From positions 1 through 64,000 of the forward strand of contig NZ_JAEEMU010000047.1 in the NCBI RefSeq assembly GCF_016283395.1: DNA of 64,000 nt, written 5' to 3'. The translations under genes and the position numbers were made by a program. Below are positions 23,745-31,583 of the stretch, in pieces. Position 1 is the stretch's first letter, and each line of letters opens with the position of its first letter. The DNA is from Ruminococcus sp. Its GTDB lineage: Bacteria > Bacillota_A > Clostridia > Oscillospirales > Ruminococcaceae. Under the pieces are notes generated by a model that worked only from the letters and a program-made list of their open reading frames with translations, searched no databases and had not been told where the DNA came from.

Positions 23745-23840
23745 AAGAAGGTGTCGCTTTCGGCGAATAATTTAAATAATGTGAGCGTTAGCGAACTCTT
23801 TCGGCTAATGCCTAATGGCTAACGGCTCATGGCTGTATTA
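23745..23840. repeat. Intergenic repeat with TCGCTTTCGGCGA and GCTAATGCC motifs
   Basis: The block has GGTGTCGCTTTCGGCGA, GTGAGCGTTAGCGAAC, and a run of GGCTAATGCCTAATGGCTAACGG. The first two motifs are variants of those in the element at 11908-12016. The last resembles the TTAGCCGTTAGCTCTTAGCC run at 30556-30580. Confidence 0.55.
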
Positions 23841-23924
23841 CACAGTTTTTTCTTTCCTATTTCAATTTACATTAATATAATTTCTGCCTGTTCCGCTTTT
23901 ATGAACAGAACAGGCAGCTGATCT

Positions 23925-25994
23925 TTATTTTGCGCCTTCCATTATTGCCCCGAGAAGGTCGCCGTCCCATGTAAGTGCTCCTCTGTTGAAGATACCGAAG
24001 CTTGATTCACCGCTCATTTTTCCGTTATCCCAAACAAAGCACTTTATTCCGTTAGCCTTTGCATTATTGATGTAGTATTTATAGTAATCACAGCGTGTAG
24101 CAGTACTTGCTGCATTTACGCAGCCGAATTCGTCGATTATTACAGGAGTTCCCTTGTCGATGAACTTCTTTTTAAGCTCTGCGAACTTGGCACTTACTTC
24201 GTCCTTGCCGCTTTCGGTAAAGGCTGTTTCCGAACCCTCCGCAAACTTCCACGGAGCATAGTAATGCACGGAAAGGATAATGTTTCCGCCTGTCGGTACT
24301 CTGAAATCGTTAAGTGCTATACTGTCGGCAGAAGCTGCATAAGTAGTTACGATAAGTGTTCTTGCAGCATTGTTTCCGCCGCTCTTGCGTACTGTGTTTA
24401 CAAAGTCGTTGGCATAATCGTTTATGACTGTACGCTCGTCCTTTGTACCGCCCATCCATTCCATTGTAGAACCTACAGTTCTCGGCTCGTTCATGCCTTC
24501 AAATATAAGGCGGTCATCATAATCGGCAAAACGCTCGCATATCTGCTCCCATATGGTTTTCAGCCTGAAGCTGTCGCCGTTATATGACGACTTCTGAGGC
24601 TCGAACCAGATATAGTCATCATGGTGCATATTGATTATAACGAACATTCCCTCATTATAAGCGTAATCGACTACTTCCTGTACTCGGTTCATCCATTCGG
24701 TGCTTATAGTATCGCCGTTCATATGCTCAGCCCACGTTACAGGTATTCTTATTGCATTGAAGCCTGCCGACTTGACTGACTTGATGATCTCCTTTGTGGT
24801 CTTGACATTGCCCCACGCAGTCTCGGTCTCAAGGCCTTCCTTGTCAGTATTGTAGCTGTCGAGGGTATTGCCTAAATTCCAGCCCACCTTTATCTGTGAT
24901 ACTATCTCATCTGCTGTACGGAAGCCGCGTTCTGCCGCAGCAACTGTTGCAGTCTGGACAGCAGCGTTATCTTCGGATGCAGCTGTAGTGGTCATAACAG
25001 GGAATTCACCTGTAAAGCCCTCGCCCTGACTGTACTTTACAGACACAGTATCAAGAGTAACGGAAGGCTGTTCGCTCCACCAGTAGCCAAGCACAAGCTC
25101 GTTGTTCTGAGCTATGCACTCCTTAGCCTTATCAGGCACGAACCATACCAGCTCTATGCTGGAATCGTTGGTGAATACGGCAGTATCACCTGACTGATAC
25201 TTGCCCTTTGAAGAGTTTATGCCGAATGCTCCCGTATATTTTCCAAAGCCTCCTGCCGCACTTACCTTGAAAGTAACGACCTGAGGTATTACCTTATCGG
25301 GAATAAAATCAAGAGGTACATGGATAGTATTGTCAGCGTCGGAATAGTTTACGCTTATCCCTACCTCTGCTGCCCCCATGCCGTCAACGGGAACTTCTCT
25401 CGTTCTTTCGTATGTACATACCACATTTTCTATCCTGATACTCTCACAATTGCCCCACCAGTATCCGAACAGAACTTCTCCCCCTGCGTGTATGTAGTCC
25501 TTCAGCTCGTCAGGTACATTCCATGTTATCTCACCATAGCTTCCCTGAGTAGGTGCTGAAAAATCAGGGCTCTGATACCAACCTTTATTCGTTGCAGCAG
25601 GACAATCGGTGTCAACAGCAATGCCGCATCCACCCTTAAAGCCACCTATGTCGCCGCCGTCACCTGAATAAATAGTAAAAGTAAAAGATTTTACCCTGTC
25701 GCCGTCCTCAATGAGATCGGCAAGGGGGAACTTGATCGTGTTGCTTCCCTCAGCTCGTCCGATAGTCCTGTTAACGGTTATCTGCGAATTAAGAGTTGCT
25801 GAAACGGTCTCAACTGGGCTGATATGCTCGGTCGCCATCTCTGTAGTTTCCTCCTCGGTAATAACGGTAGTAATTTCCTCCTGTGTCTCCTTATCTTTCT
25901 CGACAACATCAGGAGTCCCCTTTTCCTTCGCGCAGCCGACTGCTGATACGGCTAATGCCGCAGCAACTATCAGTGCGATCTTCCTTATCCTCAT
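23925..25994 (-). CDS. Lipoprotein GH5 endo-beta-glucanase with two N-terminal CBM-like modules
   Basis: The 689 residues begin with a lipoprotein signal (lipidation Cys at 21). Two related beta-sandwich modules follow at about 55-195 and 200-320. Each ends with a conserved FGYWWGN or LGYWWSEQ motif, typical of carbohydrate-binding aromatics. The GH5 domain is at about 355-689 (VGWNLGNTLDSY, VIINMHHDDYIW, acid/base Glu in FEGMNEPRTV, nucleophile Glu in VIIDEFGC). There is no dockerin, so it is probably membrane-tethered, acting on oligosaccharides near the cell. I chose ATG 25994 because GAGG lies 9 bases upstream. Confidence 0.92.
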   Translation of the reverse strand: MRIRKIALIVAAALAVSAVGCAKEKGTPDVVEKDKETQEEITTVITEEETTEMATEHISPVETVSATLNSQITVNRTIGRAEGSNTIKFPLADLIEDGDRVKSFTFTIYSGDGGDIGGFKGGCGIAVDTDCPAATNKGWYQSPDFSAPTQGSYGEITWNVPDELKDYIHAGGEVLFGYWWGNCESIRIENVVCTYERTREVPVDGMGAAEVGISVNYSDADNTIHVPLDFIPDKVIPQVVTFKVSAAGGFGKYTGAFGINSSKGKYQSGDTAVFTNDSSIELVWFVPDKAKECIAQNNELVLGYWWSEQPSVTLDTVSVKYSQGEGFTGEFPVMTTTAASEDNAAVQTATVAAAERGFRTADEIVSQIKVGWNLGNTLDSYNTDKEGLETETAWGNVKTTKEIIKSVKSAGFNAIRIPVTWAEHMNGDTISTEWMNRVQEVVDYAYNEGMFVIINMHHDDYIWFEPQKSSYNGDSFRLKTIWEQICERFADYDDRLIFEGMNEPRTVGSTMEWMGGTKDERTVINDYANDFVNTVRKSGGNNAARTLIVTTYAASADSIALNDFRVPTGGNIILSVHYYAPWKFAEGSETAFTESGKDEVSAKFAELKKKFIDKGTPVIIDEFGCVNAASTATRCDYYKYYINNAKANGIKCFVWDNGKMSGESSFGIFNRGALTWDGDLLGAIMEGAK

Positions 25995-26147
25995 TTCAAA
26001 TTTCCTCTCTTCATCATAGATGATCACGAAAACTCAAACACAACCGATACCCCATACCTCTGCTCCGCTGCTGATCGTTTTGAGTCATAATAGTGTATCT
26101 TACAGAAGCGGAATATATAGATATCGATTTTAAGAACACTTACTATA

Positions 26148-26176
26148 ATTATAACACGGCTTTGAGCTCTTTGCAA
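26148..26176 (-). promoter_or_regulatory. Promoter of the GH5 gene
   Basis: Minus-strand TTGCAA (26171-26176), 17 bases, TATAAT (26148-26153). The leader to the start codon is about 145 bases. The 26177-26330 stretch between this and the divergent promoter shows nothing else recognisable. Confidence 0.8.
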
Positions 26177-26330
26177 TACATGATTTGAACTAATAAACAA
26201 TAAATTGGTATGACTTTATTTATTAATCTGCCAATTTATTACCTGTTTTTACACTTGCAGGCAAAAATGACAGAACGATGAAATCCCCGTGGTGAATATG
26301 CAAAGAATTGATTACAATTTGTTATTCGGC

Positions 26331-26359
26331 TTGACAAATATTAAAGGCGCGTGTATAAT
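26331..26359 (+). promoter_or_regulatory. Promoter of the cohesin-fold-like lipoprotein gene
   Basis: TTGACA (26331-26336), 17 bases, TATAAT (26354-26359): a consensus match. Confidence 0.88.
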
Positions 26360-26438
26360 TATTATAAGGTTAGCGAAGAGCACTGCTTCGCATTTTCAAT
26401 CGTATAAAAACATTATATGAAATGAAAGGACGCAAAAT

Positions 26439-27329
26439 ATGAGTAATTTTAGAAAAAGAATGATCGCGATCGCAGCTGTTGCCTGCGTTCTGCTTACATC
26501 TGCCGCATCATGTATGGATTCAAATAAAAAAGACAACGGCAGCGGAAATAATGACAGCAGCGCAACTACTGCCGCTGCAACAGAGGACAGCAACGCTCCT
26601 ACTCTCGAGCACATCGACAACGAAAAAGGCAACGTTATCGTAACTCCTTTCCAGTCAGGTTCACCTGCCGATCTCGGACTTGCATCAGCTCCCGATGAGG
26701 CTACAGCACTTAACGCCGAAGATCCTACAGCTGCTAAAGAGCCTGCTACAGAGGTAGTTGAAGTTACTGAGGCAAACGGTGAAAAGGCTACAGACGCTAA
26801 CGGTCAGGTAGTTACACAGATCGTTACAAAGGCTACAGAAGCTGCAACTGCTGCTTCTGTTGATAATTACGTAAGCAAGACAGACAGCAGATACTGTCTG
26901 TGGATCGATATCTCAAAGGATCAGGACTATGTGTTCAATGATGACTTCATTGAGGTATATTTCAAGCTCAAGGACAATATCCCCGAAAAGGACTATGCTG
27001 TAAGATTTAACCCTGATTTCTCAACTATCGGCGGCGATTCTCTCAAGCCCGATAAGGTAGTACAGGGTAATATCAGAGTAGGCGGCAGCATCGAGGCTCA
27101 GGACGTTTCATCAGAGACAGGCTTCGTTGCATACGGCGACAACGTTTCCGCAAAGCCCGGCGAGGAAGTATGCTACCGCATAAACCTCAAGAACAACCCG
27201 GGTATGGCTGCTATGCTCGTATGGGTATACTTCGATTCAAACGCTATGGAAGTTGAGGACGTTATCCCTTCAGGTGAATTTGCTAAGTTCGCTGCTACTG
27301 CTTCCACAGGCGAAAAGCCAAAGAACTAA
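26439..27329 (+). CDS. Lipoprotein with cohesin-fold-like C-terminal domain
   Basis: The 296 residues have a lipoprotein signal (lipidation Cys at 25, in AASCMDSN), then an Asn/Ser/Thr/Ala/Glu-rich low-complexity stalk (about 26-140). The C-terminal beta domain (about 145-285) ends with NVSAKPGEEVCYRINLKNNP, GMAAMLVWVYFDSNAMEVED and VIPSGEF, which resembles the first strands of cohesin and related domains (purposeful loop KPGE, then a Y/F-D-x-x-x-L/M-x-V strand). It could be a surface receptor or matrix protein. The consensus promoter predicts high expression. The cohesin link is by pattern only. Confidence 0.75.
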   Translation: MSNFRKRMIAIAAVACVLLTSAASCMDSNKKDNGSGNNDSSATTAAATEDSNAPTLEHIDNEKGNVIVTPFQSGSPADLGLASAPDEATALNAEDPTAAKEPATEVVEVTEANGEKATDANGQVVTQIVTKATEAATAASVDNYVSKTDSRYCLWIDISKDQDYVFNDDFIEVYFKLKDNIPEKDYAVRFNPDFSTIGGDSLKPDKVVQGNIRVGGSIEAQDVSSETGFVAYGDNVSAKPGEEVCYRINLKNNPGMAAMLVWVYFDSNAMEVEDVIPSGEFAKFAATASTGEKPKN

Positions 27330-27336
27330 AGAACTG

Positions 27337-27370
27337 AAAGCTCCCGATATTTCGGGAGCTTTATTTTTTT
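27337..27370 (+). terminator. Terminator of the lipoprotein gene
   Basis: AAAGCTCCCGA...TCGGGAGCTTT is followed by ATTTTTTTCTC. Confidence 0.88.
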
Positions 27371-27393
27371 CTCAAAAAAATCATAAAAAGGGA

Positions 27394-27422
27394 TTGACAA
27401 ATGTAAATTTTACTGCTATAAT
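27394..27422 (+). promoter_or_regulatory. Promoter of cysK
   Basis: TTGACA (27394-27399), 17 bases, TATAAT (27417-27422). The likely start point lies inside the operator-like site at 27428-27444. Confidence 0.88.
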
Positions 27423-27427
27423 AATAT

Positions 27428-27444
27428 CATATCAAACATATAGG
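27428..27444. promoter_or_regulatory. Operator-like motif shared by cysK and the Rrf2 gene
   Basis: CATATCAAACATATAGG follows the cysK -10 by five bases. The Rrf2 promoter has CATAGTAAACCTATGG between its -35 and -10. The shared form is CATAnnAAACnTATnG. A repressor bound here would block cysK initiation. Confidence 0.55.
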
Positions 27445-27471
27445 AAATATGGTAGAATGAAACGGAGTGAG

Positions 27472-27549
27472 ATGAATGTACGATATTCTTTCAAAACGAT
27501 GTTGAATATCCTATGCAAGAAATGCTTTTTGAATAAAACGAAATTTTAA
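27472..27549 (+). CDS. Possible cysteine-containing leader peptide of cysK
   Basis: A 25-codon frame in the 155-base cysK leader encodes a basic peptide with [10 protein letters not shown] near its end. GGAG lies 4 bases before the ATG, a short but usable spacing. It ends 28 bases before cysK. Adjacent Cys codons in a leader peptide would fit ribosome-mediated attenuation by cysteine, but no clear alternative terminator hairpin is visible, so this is a weak call. Confidence 0.35.
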   Translation: MNVRYSFKTMLNILCKKCFLNKTKF

Positions 27550-27577
27550 ATATAATTTATATAAAGGAGATATTATT

Positions 27578-28504
27578 ATGAAAACTTATAAGAAGATCAC
27601 TGATCTTATCGGCGGAACTCCCCTTCTCGAACTCACAAACCTTGAAAAGACACACGAGCTCAATGCTACTATCCTCGCTAAGCTCGAATACTTCAACCCA
27701 GCAGGAAGCGTCAAGGACAGAATCGCAAAGGCTATGATCGATGACGCTGAGGCTAAGGGCATACTCCGCGAGGGCAGCGTTATTATCGAGCCTACAAGCG
27801 GAAACACAGGTATCGGTCTTGCTTCTGTTGCAGCTTCAAGAGGCTACAGACTCATTATCACAATGCCTGAGACAATGAGTATCGAAAGACGCAACCTTAT
27901 GAAGGCTTACGGTGCAGAGCTGGTACTCACAGACGGTTCAAAGGGCATGAAGGGTGCTATCGCTAAGGCTGAGGAGCTTGCTGCTGAGATCAAGGGAAGC
28001 TTTATACCTTCACAGTTCACTAACCCTGCTAACCCTGCTATCCACGAAAAGACAACAGGTGTCGAGATATGGGACGATACTGACGGAAAGGTAGATATAT
28101 TCGTTGCAGGTGTAGGTACAGGCGGTACTTTAAGCGGTACAGGTGCTTACCTCAAGTCAAAGAACCCTAACGTTAAGGTAGTTGCTGTAGAGCCTAAGAG
28201 CTCTCCTGTTCTCTCAGAGGGCACAGCAGGTCCTCACAAGATACAGGGTATCGGTGCAGGATTTGTTCCCGAGACACTCAATACAAGCATTTATGATGAG
28301 ATAATCACAGTTTCAAACGAGGACGCTTTTGAAACAGGCAGAAGCATCGTAAGAAACGACGGTGTACTCGTTGGTATCTCGTCAGGTGCAGCTGTATGGG
28401 CTGCTATACAGCTTGCAAAACGCCCCGAAAACAAGGGCAAGGTAATCGTTGCTCTTCTCCCTGATACAGGTGAGCGTTACCTTTCAACTCCTATGTTTGA
28501 ATAA
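27578..28504 (+). CDS. cysK: Cysteine synthase (O-acetylserine sulfhydrylase)
   Basis: This pyridoxal-phosphate enzyme makes cysteine from O-acetylserine and sulfide. The 308 residues are full length. The PLP Lys is in [14 protein letters not shown] (about 42), substrate loop [12 protein letters not shown], phosphate loop [12 protein letters not shown], and the C-terminal SSGAAVWAA and [12 protein letters not shown]. It is convergent with an Rrf2 regulator and shares an operator-like motif with it. In Bacilli, CysK partners with the Rrf2 protein CymR to control cysteine genes, so a similar link is plausible here. Confidence 0.97.
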   Translation: MKTYKKITDLIGGTPLLELTNLEKTHELNATILAKLEYFNPAGSVKDRIAKAMIDDAEAKGILREGSVIIEPTSGNTGIGLASVAASRGYRLIITMPETMSIERRNLMKAYGAELVLTDGSKGMKGAIAKAEELAAEIKGSFIPSQFTNPANPAIHEKTTGVEIWDDTDGKVDIFVAGVGTGGTLSGTGAYLKSKNPNVKVVAVEPKSSPVLSEGTAGPHKIQGIGAGFVPETLNTSIYDEIITVSNEDAFETGRSIVRNDGVLVGISSGAAVWAAIQLAKRPENKGKVIVALLPDTGERYLSTPMFE

Positions 28505-28526
28505 TTCTTAAATGCCATTATACAGC

Positions 28527-28554
28527 AAAAGCGGAGCTTAAAAGCTCCGCTTTT
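28527..28554. terminator. Bidirectional terminator between cysK and the Rrf2 gene
   Basis: AAAAGCGGAGCTT and AAGCTCCGCTTTT form a perfect stem with A and T runs on both sides, between convergent stops. Confidence 0.9.
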
Positions 28555-28569
28555 GTCATTATAAAATGC

Positions 28570-29004
28570 TTATATGCAATAGTCTCCGCCAATAACATTT
28601 CCGCGGTCGATTATCGTCTGGAGAGTTATACTGTCAAGGTAATCGTTTATAGCCTTATTAAGCCCTTCCCAGACAAAAAGTGTGCAGCATTCATTAACTC
28701 TCGGACATTCATTGGGCTCAAAGTCAAGACACGCTACAGGTGCGAGACTTCCTTCAGTTGCTTTCAGCACATCTCCCACTGTGATATCACTTGGCTTTCC
28801 TGCAAGCATATAACCGCCTCTGTTTCCGCGATTGGTTCTGAGAAGTCCCGTTTTATTAAGAAGAGGCACTATCTGTTCAAGATATTTTTTTGATATACTC
28901 TGTCTGTCAGCAATATCCTTTAAAGATACATAGCCTTCTTCCTGATGAACAGCAAGATCATACAACATTCTGAGTGCGTATCTGCCTTTTGTAGATATTT
29001 TCAT
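28570..29004 (-). CDS. Rrf2-family transcription regulator
   Basis: The 144 residues begin with the Rrf2 winged helix (MKISTKGRYALRMLYDLA, then SISKKYLEQIVPLLNKTGLL and RGNRGGYML). A Cys-rich segment lies at about 93-108 (Cys, then 7 residues, Cys, 5 residues, Cys-Cys), in the place where IscR-type members carry their Fe-S ligands. It could sense Fe-S status or, given the neighbour, cysteine supply. Its promoter contains a perfect CATAG...CTATG repeat, which suggests autoregulation. Confidence 0.93.
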   Translation of the reverse strand: MKISTKGRYALRMLYDLAVHQEEGYVSLKDIADRQSISKKYLEQIVPLLNKTGLLRTNRGNRGGYMLAGKPSDITVGDVLKATEGSLAPVACLDFEPNECPRVNECCTLFVWEGLNKAINDYLDSITLQTIIDRGNVIGGDYCI

Positions 29005-29042
29005 TAGTACGCTCCTTTCAAGCGGTCGTTTAATGCATACTA

Positions 29043-29072
29043 ATTATACCATAGGTTTACTATGTTTTGCAA
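29043..29072 (-). promoter_or_regulatory. Promoter and operator of the Rrf2 gene
   Basis: Minus-strand TTGCAA (29067-29072), 18 bases, TATAAT (29043-29048). The spacer holds CATAG-TAAAC-CTATG (29050-29064), an inverted repeat matching the motif at 27428-27444. Confidence 0.75.
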
Positions 29073-29127
29073 GTGCTTTTTTGATTTTTTCGCATCTTTT
29101 ATTATTTTCCCCTTATCCGAATTAATC

Positions 29128-29157
29128 TTGACATTTCGCTGTAAAATGTGATATACT
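29128..29157 (+). promoter_or_regulatory. Promoter of the 29219 lipoprotein gene
   Basis: TTGACA (29128-29133), 18 bases, TATACT (29152-29157). Confidence 0.78.
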
Positions 29158-29218
29158 ATAGTTGTTATAAATAAAAATACGCCGTATAGCGGCTTCAAAC
29201 AATTCGGAGGATAGAAAA

Positions 29219-29839
29219 ATGAAAAAAACAAAGCTTTATGCATTACTTCTTGCGGCTGTTATGACAGCTTCTGTTTCCGCAGGTTGTCTTGGCAAAAAGA
29301 AGTCTACGGTAACATCTCAGCCGCGTCCCACAAGTTCTAACGAGGACAAGACTCCTGTAGATCGTGCTTCTATGGGTACTGACGTTATCAATGGTGAATT
29401 AGGTACTATGATATCCGAAAACGATACCGACTTTACTCTTAATGCTGTTCTCGATACAGGTATGCGCGATGATAATGCAAAGTTTATATACTTTGACATT
29501 ACTCTCCGCAACAATACTGATAAGGAGTATGAGCTCAGCACACTCAACAACTTCTACATTGAGCTCCCACAGGGCACTAAGCTCTATTCAGAGGTCCGCA
29601 CACAGCTCTATGCAGGAAGCCATTTCAAGGACGACAAGTATTTCGTTGATCCGTTCACTATCCCTTCAAACGGTCAGTTCAGCGGTGTCATCGGCGGCTT
29701 TATCCTGGGCGATGAAATGAACGAATTCGATGTATGTTTCTTCCCGACAGGAAAAGACCCCAACAACAAAAAGACTGTTATCAAGTATAAGATAACTGCC
29801 GATAAGATCACAGCACCCGATGCTTCGGTATTAAAGTAA
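29219..29839 (+). CDS. DUF4352-like lipoprotein
   Basis: The 206 residues have a lipoprotein signal with lipidation Cys at 22 (SVSAGCLGKKK), a short Ser/Pro/Thr stalk and one Ig-like beta-sandwich (about 60-200). The pattern FIYFDITLRNNTDKEYEL is typical of DUF4352-type domains, which are found in extracellular lipoproteins of Gram-positive bacteria. The ligand is unknown. It has its own promoter and terminator. Confidence 0.85.
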   Translation: MKKTKLYALLLAAVMTASVSAGCLGKKKSTVTSQPRPTSSNEDKTPVDRASMGTDVINGELGTMISENDTDFTLNAVLDTGMRDDNAKFIYFDITLRNNTDKEYELSTLNNFYIELPQGTKLYSEVRTQLYAGSHFKDDKYFVDPFTIPSNGQFSGVIGGFILGDEMNEFDVCFFPTGKDPNNKKTVIKYKITADKITAPDASVLK

Positions 29840-29865
29840 AAGCGAACCATTACCGATAAAGTTTT

Positions 29866-29905
29866 ACGCCATAGTTTTCTGATATGAGCACTATGGCGTT
29901 TTTCT
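29866..29905 (+). terminator. Terminator of the DUF4352-like gene
   Basis: ACGCCATAG (29866-29874) pairs with CTATGGCGT (29891-29899), followed by TTTTCTATTTTT. Confidence 0.85.
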
Positions 29906-29940
29906 ATTTTTACAACATGATACAGAAAGAAGGATAAGTT

Positions 29941-30558
29941 ATGAAGATCGCAGTATTCTCAGATGTTCACGGAAACCTTAAAGCCTTGAAAAAAGTGCTT
30001 GAACAGATAAGGGAAAAAGCTCCCGACCTTACAGTATTCTTGGGAGATATCTTTCAGCGCGGAAATGAAGAAACAGAATGTCTTGAGCTTTTAAAAGCAA
30101 GTGAGATAGTCTGTCTGAAAGGCAACTGCGAGCTTTATGCTGAGCACGGAGTCGATGTCGATCCTGACGTGGAGCATCTGAGGAGCTATTATGACGGTAT
30201 CAGGGAAAAGCTTACGGACGAACAAATGCAGTTCATCAAACAGATGCCGCTTTATTATGAAAGTGAATGTCACGGGCATAAAATACGTTTTTCTCATTTC
30301 CTGTTTTTAGATGTAAATGCGCCTTATCCGTTTTTGCCGCTGTCATCTTTGAAAAACGGTGAGTTCGATAAGGCTTGCGAAAGCGAAGAAGTAAAGGGAT
30401 ACGATCTCGTTGTAGTTGGTCATTGCCATGAGAATTTTGTGAAAGGAAATGTGGTCTCCGTTTCGGCTTCGGGACTGGAAGGTGCTTCGTACCTTATTAT
30501 CGAAGATAACGAGAACGGTGTCAGCTTTGAGCACAGCAGCGTTGATCAAAGCTGTTAG
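29941..30558 (+). CDS. YfcE-type metallophosphoesterase
   Basis: The 205 residues have the calcineurin-like metal motifs in order: FSDVHGNLKAL (D-x-H), VFLGDIFQRGNE (GD), LKGNCELY (GN-C/H-E), a conserved His in FSHFLFLD and VVVGHCHENFVKG (GHxH). YfcE-type enzymes cleave phosphodiesters such as cyclic or modified nucleotides with Mn; the natural substrate is unclear. It has an AGAAGGA site and sits alone between two terminators. Confidence 0.92.
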   Translation: MKIAVFSDVHGNLKALKKVLEQIREKAPDLTVFLGDIFQRGNEETECLELLKASEIVCLKGNCELYAEHGVDVDPDVEHLRSYYDGIREKLTDEQMQFIKQMPLYYESECHGHKIRFSHFLFLDVNAPYPFLPLSSLKNGEFDKACESEEVKGYDLVVVGHCHENFVKGNVVSVSASGLEGASYLIIEDNENGVSFEHSSVDQSC

Positions 30559-30660
30559 CCGTTAGCTCTTAGCCATTAGGAAGCGGCTTCGCCGCTTTAT
30601 TATCGGGCGAGCGAAACTCGCCCCTACATTTCGGGCGGATAATATCCGCCCCTACAATAA
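30556..30660. repeat. Intergenic repeats: TTAGCC run and GC hairpins
   Basis: A TTAGCCGTTAGCTCTTAGCC run is followed by GCGGCTTCGCCGC, GGGCGAGCGAAACTCGCCCC followed by TACA, and GGGCGGATAATATCCGCCCC followed by TACA. The two latter hairpins belong to the CCCTACA class of the window. Confidence 0.7.
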
Positions 30661-30680
30661 GCTAAAGACTCAAAAGGAAA

Positions 30681-30704
30681 AGCCCCGAGGCATTGCCTCG
30701 GGGC
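30681..30704 (-). terminator. Terminator of the cohesin-dockerin operon
   Basis: AGCCCCGAGGC...GCCTCGGGGCT is followed on the minus strand by TTTCCTTTT. It is a near copy of the malQ terminator. Confidence 0.85.
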
Positions 30705-30711
30705 TAACTGT

Positions 30712-31557
30712 TTATTTAGTTGAAGTTGAATTTGCTGCGTAGTATTCAAGCACCTTTGATGCGTCGGCAGAGTCTATAGAACCGTCTCCATTGTAGTCGT
30801 ATTCCGTGAGCTGCTTTTCTGTCGGCTCTGTTTTGCCTGTTGATATTTTCGCATACAAAGCAAGTATCATGGAAGCGTCTACAGAGTCTACCTTTCTGTC
30901 GTAGTTCACATCGCCCTTAGGAAACAGATCATGTGTGCCGTCCGATTCGACCTCAATATATCCATGCTCGATACCATAAGCGAAAGTCCATGCCTCCATG
31001 AGCTTTCCCTCTTCGTCCATTAACGCATTAGTGAAAAGATCGGTGTCCTTATTGTAGTATATCTCAATAGGATATTTTTTGAATACTTCGATATCGCTGG
31101 GAAGCTCGACCTGAAATGAAAACATTACGCCGTCACCATTCTTCGCGCCTGCACTTGCGATAATAACTCTGAAACCGTTATCTCCTTCGGGAATACATTC
31201 AAACATACTTCTTTTGAGGGCCGGACCTGCTTCTGCGATATAGCCTTCGTCGTCCTTGACTAATTTAAGTCTGTCATCTACCTTTACGCTGAATCCTGCA
31301 TTGTCGTATTTTCCCGTAGCACCGCTTATAGTAACATCTATTGTCCTGACAGGATTAGCCTTGTATTCAGCATAACTAATTATCTGCTGTGTTATATGGA
31401 TCGAAGGCTTTACAGTTGCCGTTGAAACGTCAAGGTCGCCGAGGTCGTATTCATCGCCTTTGGCAGCACCTGAAGCAAAAGCCTGTAGAGCTGTTGCAGA
31501 TACGAGCATTAATGCTGCGGTAGTTGCTGAAATTATTTTCCTGATAATTTTATTCAT
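30712..31557 (-). CDS. Secreted ScaE-type cohesin with dockerin (small adaptor)
   Basis: The 281 residues have a signal peptide (cut near 29), one cohesin (about 35-205) and a dockerin (about 212-280). The cohesin aligns with ScaE over its full length: KPSIHITQQIISYAEYKANP, DDRLKLVKDDEGYIAEAGPA, ELPSDIEVFKKYPIEIYY and MEAWTFAYGIEHGYIEVE match KANPTRTIEL, KVVEEDGFYAELGAA, LPSDVKEGDKFPIEIAY and MQAWVFTKGIEQGYIAIE. The dockerin has DYNGDGSIDSADASKVLEYY. It replaces the wall anchor of ScaE, so this is a soluble adaptor. It follows its larger paralogue by 26 bases. Confidence 0.93.
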   Translation of the reverse strand: MNKIIRKIISATTAALMLVSATALQAFASGAAKGDEYDLGDLDVSTATVKPSIHITQQIISYAEYKANPVRTIDVTISGATGKYDNAGFSVKVDDRLKLVKDDEGYIAEAGPALKRSMFECIPEGDNGFRVIIASAGAKNGDGVMFSFQVELPSDIEVFKKYPIEIYYNKDTDLFTNALMDEEGKLMEAWTFAYGIEHGYIEVESDGTHDLFPKGDVNYDRKVDSVDASMILALYAKISTGKTEPTEKQLTEYDYNGDGSIDSADASKVLEYYAANSTSTK

Positions 31558-31583
31558 TGATCATGCTCCTTTTTGTCAAAAGC

